64,000 nt of DNA from CAYWPG01 sp964460035 (GCA_964460035.1 CAYWPG010000001.1:62001-126000); one strand, 5' to 3'. Counted from the stretch's first letter, positions 47,924 through 57,397 are shown. Notes: generated from the letters alone by a model not told the origin. Translations and numbers: made by a program.

Positions 47924-48355
47924 ATGCGTGGCTTAGGGAAGGCCTTGATGCTCGCTGCGGCGCTGGGCTGGTTGGCCGGGTGCGCGACCCATGAAGAAAC
48001 AGGGACGATTGCCGGTGGCGCTGCCGGAGCCGTGATCGGTGAACGTGTAGGAGGTACCACGGGAACTTTGCTGGGCGCTATTGGCGGCGCGTTGCTTGGG
48101 CGCGAGGCGGGCCGCTGGTTTGATGAGCGCGATCGCGCAGAGATGGCCGACGCGCTGGAGACTCGGGAAACGGGCGAGGAAACGGCGTGGGTGAACCCGG
48201 ATACCGGCCGGCGGTATCAGGTAACGCCGCAAGAAACGTTCGATCGGGACGGTAGACCGTGCCGGGAGTTCGTCATGGAGGTCGAAGGCGAAGACGAGCC
48301 CGTCGAAGGACTTGCTTGCCGCGAGGACGACGGCAACTGGCGCATCGTGGGCTGA
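47924..48355 (+). CDS. Glycine-zipper 17-kDa-antigen-like lipoprotein
   Basis: 143 residues. Lipobox LAGC at about residue 20 (GWLAGCATHEE), a glycine-zipper helix (GTIAGGAAGAVIGERVGGTTG and LLGAIGGALLG) and a C-terminal part (WVNPDTGRRYQVTPQETF, CREFVMEVEGEDE) like the rickettsial 17-kDa surface antigen family. Likely an outer-membrane lipoprotein linked to envelope integrity. AGGAGATATGCG precedes the start. Confidence 0.88.
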   Translation: MRGLGKALMLAAALGWLAGCATHEETGTIAGGAAGAVIGERVGGTTGTLLGAIGGALLGREAGRWFDERDRAEMADALETRETGEETAWVNPDTGRRYQVTPQETFDRDGRPCREFVMEVEGEDEPVEGLACREDDGNWRIVG

Positions 48356-48438
48356 GCGCAGCGACCGCCTGTCGGGTTCGGCCCGGGCCGCGGCCGCGTC
48401 CGATTTTTCGCTGCCCAAGGGGAGCCTGCAGCGGTCCG

Positions 48439-49665
48439 CTAGGAGCTGCTGGGAGCGGTGCGGGCTTCGGCTGCCGCCGCGCGGCGTGCGGGGCGTACCA
48501 GCGCTATGTAGCTAAGCAGCGCTAGCAGCCCCGCCAGGGCGATCGCGATTGCCATGGTGCGCGCGGTGCCGTCATGCAGGCGCCCGACCAGAGTGCCGGA
48601 GCCCGCGGCGAAGGCCATCTGGATGAACCCGAACAACGACGATGCCGATCCAGCGCATTGCGGGAAAGGCGCGATGGCGCCGGCCAGCGTTTGCGGCATG
48701 AGCAGCCCTATTCCGATCTGAAATGCCGTCTGCGGCAGTATGACCGCGAGCACGTCGTAAACGCCCGCTAAAGCGAGCACCGCCATCGTGCCGCCGCCTA
48801 TGCAACATAGCCCGCCGCCGAGCAGGACCAGCCGGTCCGTTCCCAGCGAACGGCTCAAGCGGCCTCCTAGCAAGGTGCCGCATAAGAAACCGCCGACCCC
48901 TATCGCGAAGTACATGCCGTAGTGGGTAGGAGGGACGCCCAGAAACTCGATGAGTACGAAGGACGAGCCGGAGAGGAAAGCGAACAGCCCGGAGAAGGCC
49001 GCCGCGTTGGTCAGCGTGTAGCCGACGTATATGCGCCGGGACAGCAGCATACGGAAGTTAGCCAGGATCGCTCCGGGCCGGATCGACTGCCTGTGCTCAT
49101 CCGGCAGCGGCTCGCGCAACAGCAGGGCGATTACCATGACCATCAGGGCGCCATACAGCGCCAGCGCCAGGAACGTGGATTCCCAGCCGTAGTAGACGAG
49201 CAACAGTCCGCCGACAATCGGCGCCGCCGCCGGTGCGATGGCCATCGTGCTGGCCATGTAGGAGAGGATGCGCCCGGCTTCCTGGGGGCCGTAGATATCG
49301 CGTACGGCGGCCCGCCCTAGCACCGGGCCGGTAGCGCCTCCCAGCGCCTGCAGTGCCCGCCCGAGGTACAGCAGCTCTATGGTCGGTGCGAACGCGCACA
49401 GTAAACTCGCCAGCGTGAAGATGCTCATTCCCGCCAGCAGTACCGGCTTGCGGCCGAAACGATCGGACAGAGGGCCGCACAGCAACTGGGCCAAGGCAAA
49501 GGCAGCTATGTACAGGCTCAGCGTTAACTGCACCTGGTCGGGGCCCGCGCCAAACGCGTGCCCGATGGCGGGCAGGGCCGGCAGGTACAGGTCGGTGGCG
49601 AGAGGGCCTAGTGCCGTTACCGCGGCGAGCAGCAAAACGGTGAACAGCGATGTTTGCTTGAGCAC
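48439..49665 (-). CDS. bcr: Bcr/CflA-family MFS drug transporter
   Basis: 408 residues, about 12 helices. Opens LLAAVTALGPLATDLYLPALPAIG, with motif A LCGPLSDRFGRKPVLL and motif C MAIAPAAAPIVGGLLL, the family pattern. Bcr/CflA pumps expel bicyclomycin, chloramphenicol, sulfonamide or dipeptides; specificity unknown. The other Bcr/CflA pump is at 54054. Confidence 0.92.
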   Translation of the reverse strand: MLKQTSLFTVLLLAAVTALGPLATDLYLPALPAIGHAFGAGPDQVQLTLSLYIAAFALAQLLCGPLSDRFGRKPVLLAGMSIFTLASLLCAFAPTIELLYLGRALQALGGATGPVLGRAAVRDIYGPQEAGRILSYMASTMAIAPAAAPIVGGLLLVYYGWESTFLALALYGALMVMVIALLLREPLPDEHRQSIRPGAILANFRMLLSRRIYVGYTLTNAAAFSGLFAFLSGSSFVLIEFLGVPPTHYGMYFAIGVGGFLCGTLLGGRLSRSLGTDRLVLLGGGLCCIGGGTMAVLALAGVYDVLAVILPQTAFQIGIGLLMPQTLAGAIAPFPQCAGSASSLFGFIQMAFAAGSGTLVGRLHDGTARTMAIAIALAGLLALLSYIALVRPARRAAAAEARTAPSSS

Positions 49666-49852
49666 AGGGTCTCCAGACGAATGAGGACTAGCGAACGATG
49701 CCGGCGGCGGGGCAGGCCCTGTGCCGCTGTGTGGCGAGGGGTAATCCTACCGCAGTTGGGGCGGTGGCGCCCGCGCAGATAAGCACGTTTCCGGGTGTCC
49801 TGCTCCCGGCTCCGGGCGTGCACTTTAGAGCGCGCCACCGCGGAGCTGCTGC

Positions 49853-51088
49853 TTAGCCGGCACTGGCTTGTTCGCTTTCGGGGTCGCCTACCGCCAGCTC
49901 GCGCGGGAAACGCCGAATCCGCAAGGTTAAGTACACCCCTGCGGCGAGTCCTATGACAGTGAAGCTGAAAGCGGTGTGAAAATCGCCCGTAGTCTCGATC
50001 AGCCAACCGGCCAAGGCCGGGCCTACCAGCTGGCCGCCGGCGAAGAAGAGAGTGACGAAGCTGAAAGCGATGGGTATGTAGCGCGGGGCTACCTGATCCG
50101 TGCCGCTTGCCTGGATCAGTGTGAACATGCCGTTCACCGAGCACCCCATGAGCAAAAAGTGCAGGAAGAAAATGGGCAGGCTTTGGTTGAGCAGCGGCAG
50201 CAACATGCCGGCCGTGACGACTGCCATGGCGGCGGTCAAGGCGTTGCCGCGGCCCCAACGGTCCGAAAGCAGACCCCAGAGCGGCCCGGCGACGATGGAC
50301 AACAGCCCCATCAAAGCCCAAAAGTGTCCGGCCGTCTCCTCCGGATGGCCCGCTTCGATCATGAAGCTGACCATGAACACCGATTGGACGATATAAGTTA
50401 GTCCAACAATGCCGTAGACAGCCCCTACCGTGAGGATGCGAGGGTTGCTATAGATCAGCCATTTGTCGGCGGAGGGCGGACGCTGGTCGCTCGTGGCTTG
50501 TGCCTCCGGCGGGTTGCGTACGTAGGCCAGCACCGCCAGCGCGGCAGCCGTTGCCGCGCCAGCGAAGATCGCCCAGGCGATACGCCAGGCTTGGTCGCCG
50601 TACAGGGCGACCAGCCGGGGCACCAGCAATCCGACCAACGATATGCCCAGCCCGATGCCGGCGGTCATGCAGCCGATGACCAAGCCGCGGTGCTCCGGGT
50701 ACCAGGCCGCCAGCAGCGAAATCATGGGCGCGAAGCTGAAGGCCGTGCCGATTCCCAGCAGGCACATCAGGACGATTAACAAGGCATAGGCGGAGGCCAC
50801 GCTCAGACCGGCAAAACCGAGCGCCACCGTGATCAAGCCGAACACGACGGCGGCGCGCGCACCCCAGCGCGCCGCCGCGTTCCCCCCAATCAATACGAAG
50901 GACACATAGCCCAGCGCGCTCAGCGTGGCGAGCAACCCGGCCTCCTGATAGCTCAACGCGAGGTCGGCGCGCATGTGGGGCAGAATCAGTCCGTAAGCGA
51001 GTCGCGCGAACGCGATTACGACCATTGCCGTGAACGTGCCGCAGAGCACCAGGATGACAGCGTTCGGGCGGGAGTTCGTCTTAGCCAC
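49853..51088 (-). CDS. MFS transporter (YbfB/oxalate-formate-antiporter-like)
   Basis: About 411 residues, 12 helices. Marks: FTAMVVIAFARLAYGLILPHM, GTAFSFAPMISLLAAWYPEHRG, GPLWGLLSDRWGRGNALT and GTDQVAPRYIPIAFSFVTLFFA. It resembles the OFA/YbfB group of solute transporters; substrate unknown. GTG at 51088 with GAGG before it is favoured because that part is kept in the decayed copy; an ATG at 51124 would add 12 residues. A 188-bp segment (50255-50442) is identical to the copy at 51679-51866. Confidence 0.85.
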   Translation of the reverse strand: MAKTNSRPNAVILVLCGTFTAMVVIAFARLAYGLILPHMRADLALSYQEAGLLATLSALGYVSFVLIGGNAAARWGARAAVVFGLITVALGFAGLSVASAYALLIVLMCLLGIGTAFSFAPMISLLAAWYPEHRGLVIGCMTAGIGLGISLVGLLVPRLVALYGDQAWRIAWAIFAGAATAAALAVLAYVRNPPEAQATSDQRPPSADKWLIYSNPRILTVGAVYGIVGLTYIVQSVFMVSFMIEAGHPEETAGHFWALMGLLSIVAGPLWGLLSDRWGRGNALTAAMAVVTAGMLLPLLNQSLPIFFLHFLLMGCSVNGMFTLIQASGTDQVAPRYIPIAFSFVTLFFAGGQLVGPALAGWLIETTGDFHTAFSFTVIGLAAGVYLTLRIRRFPRELAVGDPESEQASAG

Positions 51089-51241
51089 CGGGTACCTCGC
51101 GCGAAGAAATTTACCAGCGATCATTACTATACCCGGCTGGCCGCAAGTCGTCGCCGCGCTGGGCGGGTGCGTGCCGTAAGGCGCTGGCGGCAGCGATCGG
51201 GCTGATTATCACGATACTAAACTAACATTACTAAGAACTTC

Positions 51242-51323
51242 TAAGTGGCGGTTGGCGAAACAAGATGACGTCGAAGGCTGGCCAAGCAACCTATCGCCGC
51301 CGGGACAGTTCGATGGGGTTGGA
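51242..51323. repeat. Repeat R1 next to the decayed MFS copy
   Basis: About 82 bp, begins TAAGTGGCGGTTGG and ends in the last codons of the pseudogene; its partner R2 (52033-52113) is about 85 percent alike by eye. Both represent the 3' end region of ancestral tandem copies. Confidence 0.7.
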
Positions 51324-51889
51324 TAGGAGAGGGTAGCGCCGGATCTGAAGGCTCAGGCCTACCCCTGCGACAAGGCCGATGACGGCATAGCTGGATGCGT
51401 TGTGGAAGCAGTCTGTGGTGTCGAATAGCCAACCCAGTAGTACCGGAGCTCCCAACAGCTTGACGCTGGCGAAAAAGACTGTGACGAAGCCGCTGGCTAT
51501 GGGCATGTAGCGCGGGGCTGCCTGATCCGTACCGCTTGCCAGGAACAGGGTCAACACGCCACTCAGCGAGCAAGCTTACCAGCAGAAAGTGTGCGAAGAA
51601 CATGGGCGCGCTCTGGTCGAGCAGCAGCATGCCGATCGTGACGACCGCCATCGCAGCAATCCGTACGTCACCCCGGCTCCAACGGTCCGAAAGCAGACCC
51701 CAGAGCGGCCCGGCGACGATGGACAACAGCCCCATCAAAGCCCAAAAGTGTCCGGCCGTCTCCTCCGGATGGCCCGCTTCGATCATGAAGCTGACCATGA
51801 ACACCGATTGGACGATATAAGTTAGTCCAACAATGCCGTAGACAGCCCCTACCGTGAGGATGCGAGCGGCGGGAGTTCGTCTTAGCCAC
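51291..51889 (-). pseudogene. Decayed tandem copy of the MFS gene at 49853
   Basis: Matches the intact gene as separated pieces: the last 90 residues (GTDQAAPRYMPIASGFVTVFF, stop near 51291) in one frame, the MFMVSFMIEAGHPEETAG piece in a second frame with a frameshift at about 51560-51590, and the first codons (GTGGCTAAGACG at 51889) in a third. The central 625 bp (residues about 8-215) are missing at a join near 51866. A 188-bp stretch is identical in the intact gene although the surrounding parts differ strongly. No function expected. Confidence 0.88.
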
Positions 51890-52032
51890 CGGGCACCTTG
51901 CGCAAAGAGATTGACTGGCGATCGCTACTTTGCGCGGCCGGCCGCAAGTCGTCGCCGCGATGGGCTGATTCTTGTAGTTGCTTGTCGGCGGCAGGGATCG
52001 GGTTCATCGCCTAATATTAGTGAGAAAACGTG

Positions 52033-52113
52033 TAAGTGGCGGTTGGTGCAGCGAAATGACGTCGAAGGCTGGCTAACAACCTATCGACGCCAGGGCGGTT
52101 CGATCGGGTTGGA
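52033..52113. repeat. Repeat R2, remnant of a third MFS copy
   Basis: TAAGTGGCGGTTGG...GGGTTGGA corresponds to R1. It encodes a fragment of the same C-terminus on the minus strand and then stops at the HD-GYP start. The RBS of the HD-GYP gene (GGAGGGG) lies at its edge. Confidence 0.65.
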
Positions 52114-52121
52114 GGGGAAAG

Positions 52122-53240
52122 GTGGCACGCATATTGGTCGTGTCGGCGGATCTGCCGGTGGGGGAGCCGTTACGCTGGCCGGTCTATGATCGGGCTGGGC
52201 GAATGCTGCTGCAGCGGGGTATGCGGATAAGTGCCGAGCAGCGCGAGGCGTTGCTGCAGCGCGGCCTCTACCGCGATACGGACGTGGAAACCGATGGCAG
52301 CTACAGCGGGGCGGGTGGGCCGGACTTGGCTTCGCCGTTCCAGCGCTTCAGCGCCCTGGTGCAACGGCTGTCGCGCGCCTTTGACGCCATTCATGCAGCC
52401 AGCCCCGATACGCCGCAGCGAATCGAACGTCTGGTAGCCGATCTGCAGACGCTGTGTACCGAGTACCCGGATGCCATGCTCGCGGTCGTGCACCTGGAGC
52501 ATTCTTACGACTATAACGTCGGCCATCCCATCCGCTGCGCGGTGCTTTGTGCCATGATGGCGGTGACCTTGGAGTACGAGCCGCAGCGGACTCAGAGTCT
52601 GCTGGCCGCAGCCTTGACGCAGAATGTCGGCATGCTGGCGCTGCAGGCGACCCTCCAGAAGCAGCCGGGGCAGCTGAGCGAGGAGCAGCGTGCTGCCGTG
52701 CGGGAGCATCCGCGCAAGAGCGTGGAAATGCTGCGCGCCGCCGGCGTTAGCGACGAGCTGTGGCTGCGAACCGTGCTGCAGCACCATGAGCGTATCTCCG
52801 GCGAGGGCTATCCCGCCGGATTGAGCGGCGAAGCCGCAATCGAGGAGACGGCCCGCATACTCGCGCTGAGCGACCGCTACACGGCGTTGGTCTCGGCCCG
52901 CCGCACCCGGCCCGCGATGACGGCGCGGGAAGGCTTGAAACTGCTGTATATGGGGCAGGACAGCGACTGCGGGGCTGTCCTGACTCAGACTTTCATCCGC
53001 GCCCTGGGTATCTACCCGCCGGGTTCTTTCGTCGTGCTTACCAACGGCGAGGTCGGCGTTGTGAGCCATCGCGGCCGTGATGCCATGCGTCCCATAGTGG
53101 CGAGCCTGCTATCGCCGAACAAGACACCGTATCCCAGGCCGTTTCGCCGCGACACCTCGCAGGGCGAATACCGCATCGTCAGCGGTTACCGCTCCGACGG
53201 TTCTCTGATCGTTAATCCCAGCCTTATCTGGACGGTGTAA
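52122..53240 (+). CDS. Degenerate HD-GYP-domain protein
   Basis: 372 residues starting at GTG. An N-terminal region of about 115 residues (LLQRGMRISAEQREALLQRG, a DUF3391-like form) leads to an HD-GYP domain: GHPIRCAVLCAMM, then AALTQNVGML where active members have LLHDIGKL, REHPRKSVEML, and HHERISGEGYPAGLSG (family HHE-x-DGxGYP). The His-Asp pair is replaced by Thr-Gln-Asn and the Asp in DGxGYP by Ser. So c-di-GMP hydrolysis is improbable and a binding or protein-interaction role is more likely. Family confident, activity doubtful. Confidence 0.85.
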   Translation: MARILVVSADLPVGEPLRWPVYDRAGRMLLQRGMRISAEQREALLQRGLYRDTDVETDGSYSGAGGPDLASPFQRFSALVQRLSRAFDAIHAASPDTPQRIERLVADLQTLCTEYPDAMLAVVHLEHSYDYNVGHPIRCAVLCAMMAVTLEYEPQRTQSLLAAALTQNVGMLALQATLQKQPGQLSEEQRAAVREHPRKSVEMLRAAGVSDELWLRTVLQHHERISGEGYPAGLSGEAAIEETARILALSDRYTALVSARRTRPAMTAREGLKLLYMGQDSDCGAVLTQTFIRALGIYPPGSFVVLTNGEVGVVSHRGRDAMRPIVASLLSPNKTPYPRPFRRDTSQGEYRIVSGYRSDGSLIVNPSLIWTV

Positions 53241-53301
53241 GCGATCTCGCGAGCGAGAGCGGCTCGTGCCCGTTATGCGGCGGTTGCGGGAGGCTCTTGC
53301 C

Positions 53302-53700
53302 TCAGTTGCCCGATACGCTTTGCTGCAACTGCTCGCCCATCAGACGGTGAACCAGGTTGATGGCTTTGAGCGGTCGCAGCATTACCTTGAAGTCAACGAT
53401 GCGGCCGCTGGCGTTCCAGCGAATCAGATCGACCCCGTTTATCGTGATGCCGTCGATCTCGGTCTCGAACTCGAGGACCGCATCCTGGGGGCCCACCACT
53501 TCGCGGACATAGCGGAAGGATGGATTGTTCAGCACCTGTAGAGCGCTGAGCAGGTACAATTGGGTGAGCGCTTTCCCCCGCTGCGGTGTGTGCACGACCG
53601 GCGAGTGGAAGACCACGTCATCGTCGAGGATTGCGGCTAAACTGGCGCCGTCCCGCTCTTCGACCAAACGATGCCATGTCCGCAGTGGTTCGGGGTTCAT
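53302..53700 (-). CDS. SnoaL/NTF2-like protein
   Basis: 132 residues with the compact cone fold of SnoaL-like proteins: WHRLVEERDGASLAAILDDDVVFHSPVVHTP, FRYVREVVGPQDAVLEFETEIDG and NASGRIVDFKVMLRPLKA. Ligand or reaction unknown. ATG at 53700 starts at the natural family N-terminus; the frame continues upstream without likeness. Confidence 0.82.
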   Translation of the reverse strand: MNPEPLRTWHRLVEERDGASLAAILDDDVVFHSPVVHTPQRGKALTQLYLLSALQVLNNPSFRYVREVVGPQDAVLEFETEIDGITINGVDLIRWNASGRIVDFKVMLRPLKAINLVHRLMGEQLQQSVSGN

Positions 53701-54053
53701 GCGTTGGCTCCCTAGGAGAATGCATACCAGGCGTTGCGTCCATCGCCGAAAGCCACACTCGCTGTAGAGGCGTTCTAGCCGGGTGCGCAAGACGATCCGG
53801 CGCGCAAAGCGTTCTCGCGACAGCGAAGCGAATCGCCTGCTGGCGCCCATGTCCCTCATGGAAGCAGCGGTGGGTGGCTGCGTCGAGCACAGCTCACTGG
53901 AACTGTAGCATCTCATCCGACGGTCTGCCTGTACGGCTGCGCGCCGCCGCTCGGTGTGCGCCTTGCCAGTAGCGCTTTGAGCTGCTTACATGTATCGCCT
54001 ACCTAACCGCTACGCCGCTCGTAACGCGGGGCGACACCGTGGGGCTCCTCTCG
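53701..54053. other. 353-bp divergent gap
   Basis: Between the NTF2-like gene and the Bcr/CflA pump. No gene and no clear palindrome seen. Confidence 0.4.
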
Positions 54054-55343
54054 ATGCAACCGACTCCTGCGAATAGCGCCAGGCGCACCGACGCTGCGCC
54101 GTCTTCTGCTGCCTCTTCCGCCGCGCTCGGCAACAATCCCGGCACCGCCGTGGCCGCGGCCGCTCTGCCCAGGCCGACGCGGCCGTTCATCGCGATGCTC
54201 ATCGCCATTGCGGCGACCAGTGCGCTGGCAATCAACGTTTACTTGCCGTCAATGCCGGCGATGGCCGTTTATTTCGGGGTCGACTTCGCCACCATACAGC
54301 TGACGCTGTCACTTTACCTGGCCACTGTGGCCGTGGGGCAATTGATTGTCGGCCCCCTTTCGGATCGCTTCGGCCGACGTCCGGTAATACTGGGCGGGCT
54401 GCTCTGCTTCGTGGTGGGTACGTCGGTGTGCCTGCTGGCTCCGAGTATAGGCGTGCTATTGGCAGGGCGGGTGCTGCAAGCGCTGGGCGGCTGCGCGGGG
54501 CTGGCCCTGAGCCGTGCCGTGGTTCGCGATATCTATGGCCGCGAGCAGGCGGCGAGCATGATCGGCTATGTGACCATGGGGATGGCGGTAGCCCCCATGC
54601 TGGCGCCCACATTGGGCGGGGTATTGGAAGCCCTATACGGATGGCGCGCGGGGTTCGCCTTTCTACTCGTGTTCGGCGGGTTTACGGTGAGCGTGGCATT
54701 TTTTCGTCTCTACGAGACCCACCGTCGCCGGAGCGTGGGGAGCGGCGCGGTTCCGCTGCTGCAAGGCCTGGGACGCCTGCTCCGCTCGGGCCCGTTCTGG
54801 GGCTATGCCCTGACGACGGCGTTCAGCACCAGTGTGTTCTTCAGTTTCGTCGCCGGCGCTTCGTATGTGACGCTCACGCTGATGGGGCGCAGTCCGCTGG
54901 AGTACGGGATCTACTTTGCCATGGTGCCCGGCGGCTATCTGCTGGGCAATTTCCTCACTGGACGCTTTGCCAGCAGGGTTGGGCCGGATCCTATGATCGT
55001 AAGGGGCAGCGTGCTGATCCTGTTCAGCGTCGGGACAATGGCGACAGTGCTGGGGCTAGGGGTCGAACACCCGCTGGTACTGTTCCTGCCGATGTTCTTC
55101 GTGGGCGTGGGTAACGGTTTGGTAATCCCCAGCGGTATTGCCGGCGCGATCAGCGTCAATCCGGAAATGTCGGGCACCGCGTCCGGCGTATCGGGCAGCC
55201 TTCAGATGGGTGTAGGCGCGCTGGTAGCGCCTTTGGTGGGCGCATTAATCGGCACCAGCTATTGGCCAATGCTTGCCGTGATGGGGAGCTGCGCGGTTCT
55301 GGCGCTGATCTCATTCGGCCTGGTTTGGTGTCGGCGGCGCTGA
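54054..55343 (+). CDS. Bcr/CflA-family MFS drug transporter
   Basis: About 429 residues. A 30-residue Ala-rich head comes before MLIAIAATSALAINVYLPSMPAM. Motif A is IVGPLSDRFGRRPVIL and motif C MAVAPMLAPTLGGVL. Closest plan to the pump at 48439 but distinct in sequence. Start is uncertain between GTG 54039 and ATG 54054; neither has a strong RBS. Multidrug or sulfonamide-type export is likely. Confidence 0.88.
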   Translation: MQPTPANSARRTDAAPSSAASSAALGNNPGTAVAAAALPRPTRPFIAMLIAIAATSALAINVYLPSMPAMAVYFGVDFATIQLTLSLYLATVAVGQLIVGPLSDRFGRRPVILGGLLCFVVGTSVCLLAPSIGVLLAGRVLQALGGCAGLALSRAVVRDIYGREQAASMIGYVTMGMAVAPMLAPTLGGVLEALYGWRAGFAFLLVFGGFTVSVAFFRLYETHRRRSVGSGAVPLLQGLGRLLRSGPFWGYALTTAFSTSVFFSFVAGASYVTLTLMGRSPLEYGIYFAMVPGGYLLGNFLTGRFASRVGPDPMIVRGSVLILFSVGTMATVLGLGVEHPLVLFLPMFFVGVGNGLVIPSGIAGAISVNPEMSGTASGVSGSLQMGVGALVAPLVGALIGTSYWPMLAVMGSCAVLALISFGLVWCRRR

Positions 55344-55416
55344 CGGCTGCGCGTCCGTTGCGTTGGGCGCGATCCACCTCCAGCTTGGCGCCATCGGAGG
55401 CGCGCGGGAGGTGCTT

Positions 55417-55629
55417 ATGCCGCAGCGATTCAAAGTCGGCGATCATGTGAGTTGGAACTCCGAGGCGGGGCGGGTCAGCGGACGCATCGTGCGCGTCCAT
55501 ACTCGCGACACTCGGTACAAAGGCCACGTGCGGCACGCGAGCGTCGAGGAGCCGCAATACGAGATCAAGAGCGACAAGAGCGAGCACATCGCCATGCACA
55601 AGGACTCGGCGTTAGAGAAGATACGCTGA
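55417..55629 (+). CDS. DUF2945/TUDOR-like small protein
   Basis: 70 residues: MPQRFKVGDHVSWNSEAGRV, GRIVRVHTRDTRYKGH and EEPQYEIKSDKSEHIAMHK, the hypervirulence-associated TUDOR domain pattern. Function unknown. GGGAGGTGCTT precedes the ATG. The next gene begins six bases after its stop, so they are co-transcribed. Confidence 0.9.
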   Translation: MPQRFKVGDHVSWNSEAGRVSGRIVRVHTRDTRYKGHVRHASVEEPQYEIKSDKSEHIAMHKDSALEKIR

Positions 55630-55635
55630 GCCGGC

Positions 55636-56178
55636 GTGATCGTGCCGCGGGAGATCTGGACCATCGGTCACTCGACACGAAGCTGGGAGGATTTCCTCGC
55701 CTTGCTGCAATCCCAGCGCATAGAGCGGATCGTCGATGTGCGGCATTTTCCCGGTTCCCGCAAGTATCCGCAGTTCGGCCAGGACGAGCTGCAGCAGCAC
55801 TTGGGGCGAGAAGGGATAAGCTATCTGTGGATCGCGGAGCTGGGCGGCCGCCGCAGGCCGCAGGTGGATTCAAGCAACACGGTTTGGCGTAATCCGGCTT
55901 TTCGCGCCTATGCGGACTACATGCAAAGCACGCAGTACCGCCACGGGCGCGAGCTGTTGCTGCGGGCGGCACGGGAGCGGCGCAGCGCCATGCTGTGTGC
56001 CGAGGCGGTGTGGTGGCGCTGCCATCGCGCCTTGATCGCTGACGATCTGAAAGCGGCTGGCGCTGTTGTGTGGCACATCATGGGGCCGGGCAAAGTGGTG
56101 GAGCATCCGTTTACCTCCGCGGCCAGGGTGGTCGAGGGGCATCTGGTGTACGGTCCGGCCAGGGGACGCGAAGAGTAA
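55636..56178 (+). CDS. DUF488 family protein
   Basis: 180 residues, starting at GTG. DUF488 marks: IWTIGHSTRSWEDFLALL, IVDVRHFPGSRKYPQF, LGGRRRPQVDSSNTVWRN, and MLCAEAVWWRCHRALIADDL (usual form CAExxPxxCHR). Family function unknown; sits downstream of the TUDOR-like gene. Confidence 0.92.
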   Translation: MIVPREIWTIGHSTRSWEDFLALLQSQRIERIVDVRHFPGSRKYPQFGQDELQQHLGREGISYLWIAELGGRRRPQVDSSNTVWRNPAFRAYADYMQSTQYRHGRELLLRAARERRSAMLCAEAVWWRCHRALIADDLKAAGAVVWHIMGPGKVVEHPFTSAARVVEGHLVYGPARGREE

Positions 56179-56281
56179 GCCGCGCCGCGAGCCCTAATCG
56201 CAACGCTACTCCCAGCTGGGCGGGTCGCCCGCTCGCGGCGGGTCGAGGCGTACGGTGCTCGTTGCGGGACGTGGCCTCTGT

Positions 56282-57397
56282 TCACGACCCTGCCGCGGCC
56301 ATTGCGGCAACCGTCTCAGCGATAGCGAGGCTGGCGGTGAGCCCGGGCGATTCTATGCCGAATAGATGAATGACCCCGGCCCGGCCATGCTCGGCTGGGC
56401 CGCATATGCGAAAGTCCGCCGCCGGCTCGCGGGGACCGTGAAGTTTGGGCCTGACCCCGGCGTAGGCCGGCATCAGCGCATTGTCCGGGAGGGCCGGCCA
56501 ATAGCGGCGAATCGCGGCATAGAACTTCTCTGCGCGGGCAGGGGCGACACGGTAATCGGGCCGGTCCACCCATTCGACGTCGGGGCCGAAGCGGGCGCGG
56601 CCGGCCAGGTCCAGCGTCAAGTGTATCCCCAGCCCGCCGGGCTCCGGGACCGGATATATCAAGCGGGAGAAGGGCGAGCGGCCGCTGAGCGCGAAGTAAG
56701 AGCCTTTGGCGTAACGGGCTGCTGGCACGTGCTCGGGTGGAAAGCCGGCCATAGCGGCAGCCAGTGCCGGTGCGTCCAGCCCCGCCGCATTGACCAGCAA
56801 GCGCGCTCTGAGCTGCGGCATCGCCTCGCCGTTGACGGCGATCTCTACATAGCCGCCCTGCCATTGCAGCCCGGTGACAGGCGTTCGGCACACCAAGGTG
56901 GCGCCTTTGGCTTGGGCATCGCCCAGCAGCCCCAGCATGAACGCATGGGAATCGACGATGCCGGTGGAGGGGGAGAGCAGCGCGCCCACGCAACGCAGCG
57001 AGGGCTCCAGCACCAGGGCTGCGCGACGCTCCAGAAAATCGAGATCGCGCACCCCGTTGCGCTCGGCGGCGGTGGCGATGTCTTCCAAAGCGGCAAGCTG
57101 CCAGGGCTCGGTGGCAACGATCAGCTTGCCGCAACGGCGGTGAGGTATTCCACGCTGCTCGCAGTACTCGTACAAGAGCTGACGTCCGCGCACGCAGAGC
57201 CGAGCTTTCAGAGAGTCTTCGGGGTAGTAGATCCCGGCATGAATAACCTCGCTATTGCGCGAGCTCGTGCCCACGCCTATGGCATCCTGCGCTTCGAGGA
57301 TCAGGACTTCGCGTCCTTGCATCGCCAATGCCCGCGCCACCGCCAGCCCTACGACGCCGGCACCCACAACGACGCAATCTACGTCATCGGCCTGCAT
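56282..57397 (-). CDS. lhgO: L-2-hydroxyglutarate-dehydrogenase-like FAD oxidoreductase
   Basis: 371 residues. N-terminal Rossmann motif VVVGAGVVGLAVARALAMQG, followed by the substrate-side SSRNSEVIHAGIYYPEDSLKA that marks L-2-HGDH/LhgO, STGIVDSHAFMLGLL, and NAAGLDAPALAAAM; C-terminal FAD contact GIESPGLTASLAIAE. It oxidises a 2-hydroxyacid such as L-2-hydroxyglutarate, giving 2-oxoglutarate. Convergent with the DUF488 gene. Confidence 0.85.
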   Translation of the reverse strand: MQADDVDCVVVGAGVVGLAVARALAMQGREVLILEAQDAIGVGTSSRNSEVIHAGIYYPEDSLKARLCVRGRQLLYEYCEQRGIPHRRCGKLIVATEPWQLAALEDIATAAERNGVRDLDFLERRAALVLEPSLRCVGALLSPSTGIVDSHAFMLGLLGDAQAKGATLVCRTPVTGLQWQGGYVEIAVNGEAMPQLRARLLVNAAGLDAPALAAAMAGFPPEHVPAARYAKGSYFALSGRSPFSRLIYPVPEPGGLGIHLTLDLAGRARFGPDVEWVDRPDYRVAPARAEKFYAAIRRYWPALPDNALMPAYAGVRPKLHGPREPAADFRICGPAEHGRAGVIHLFGIESPGLTASLAIAETVAAMAAAGS

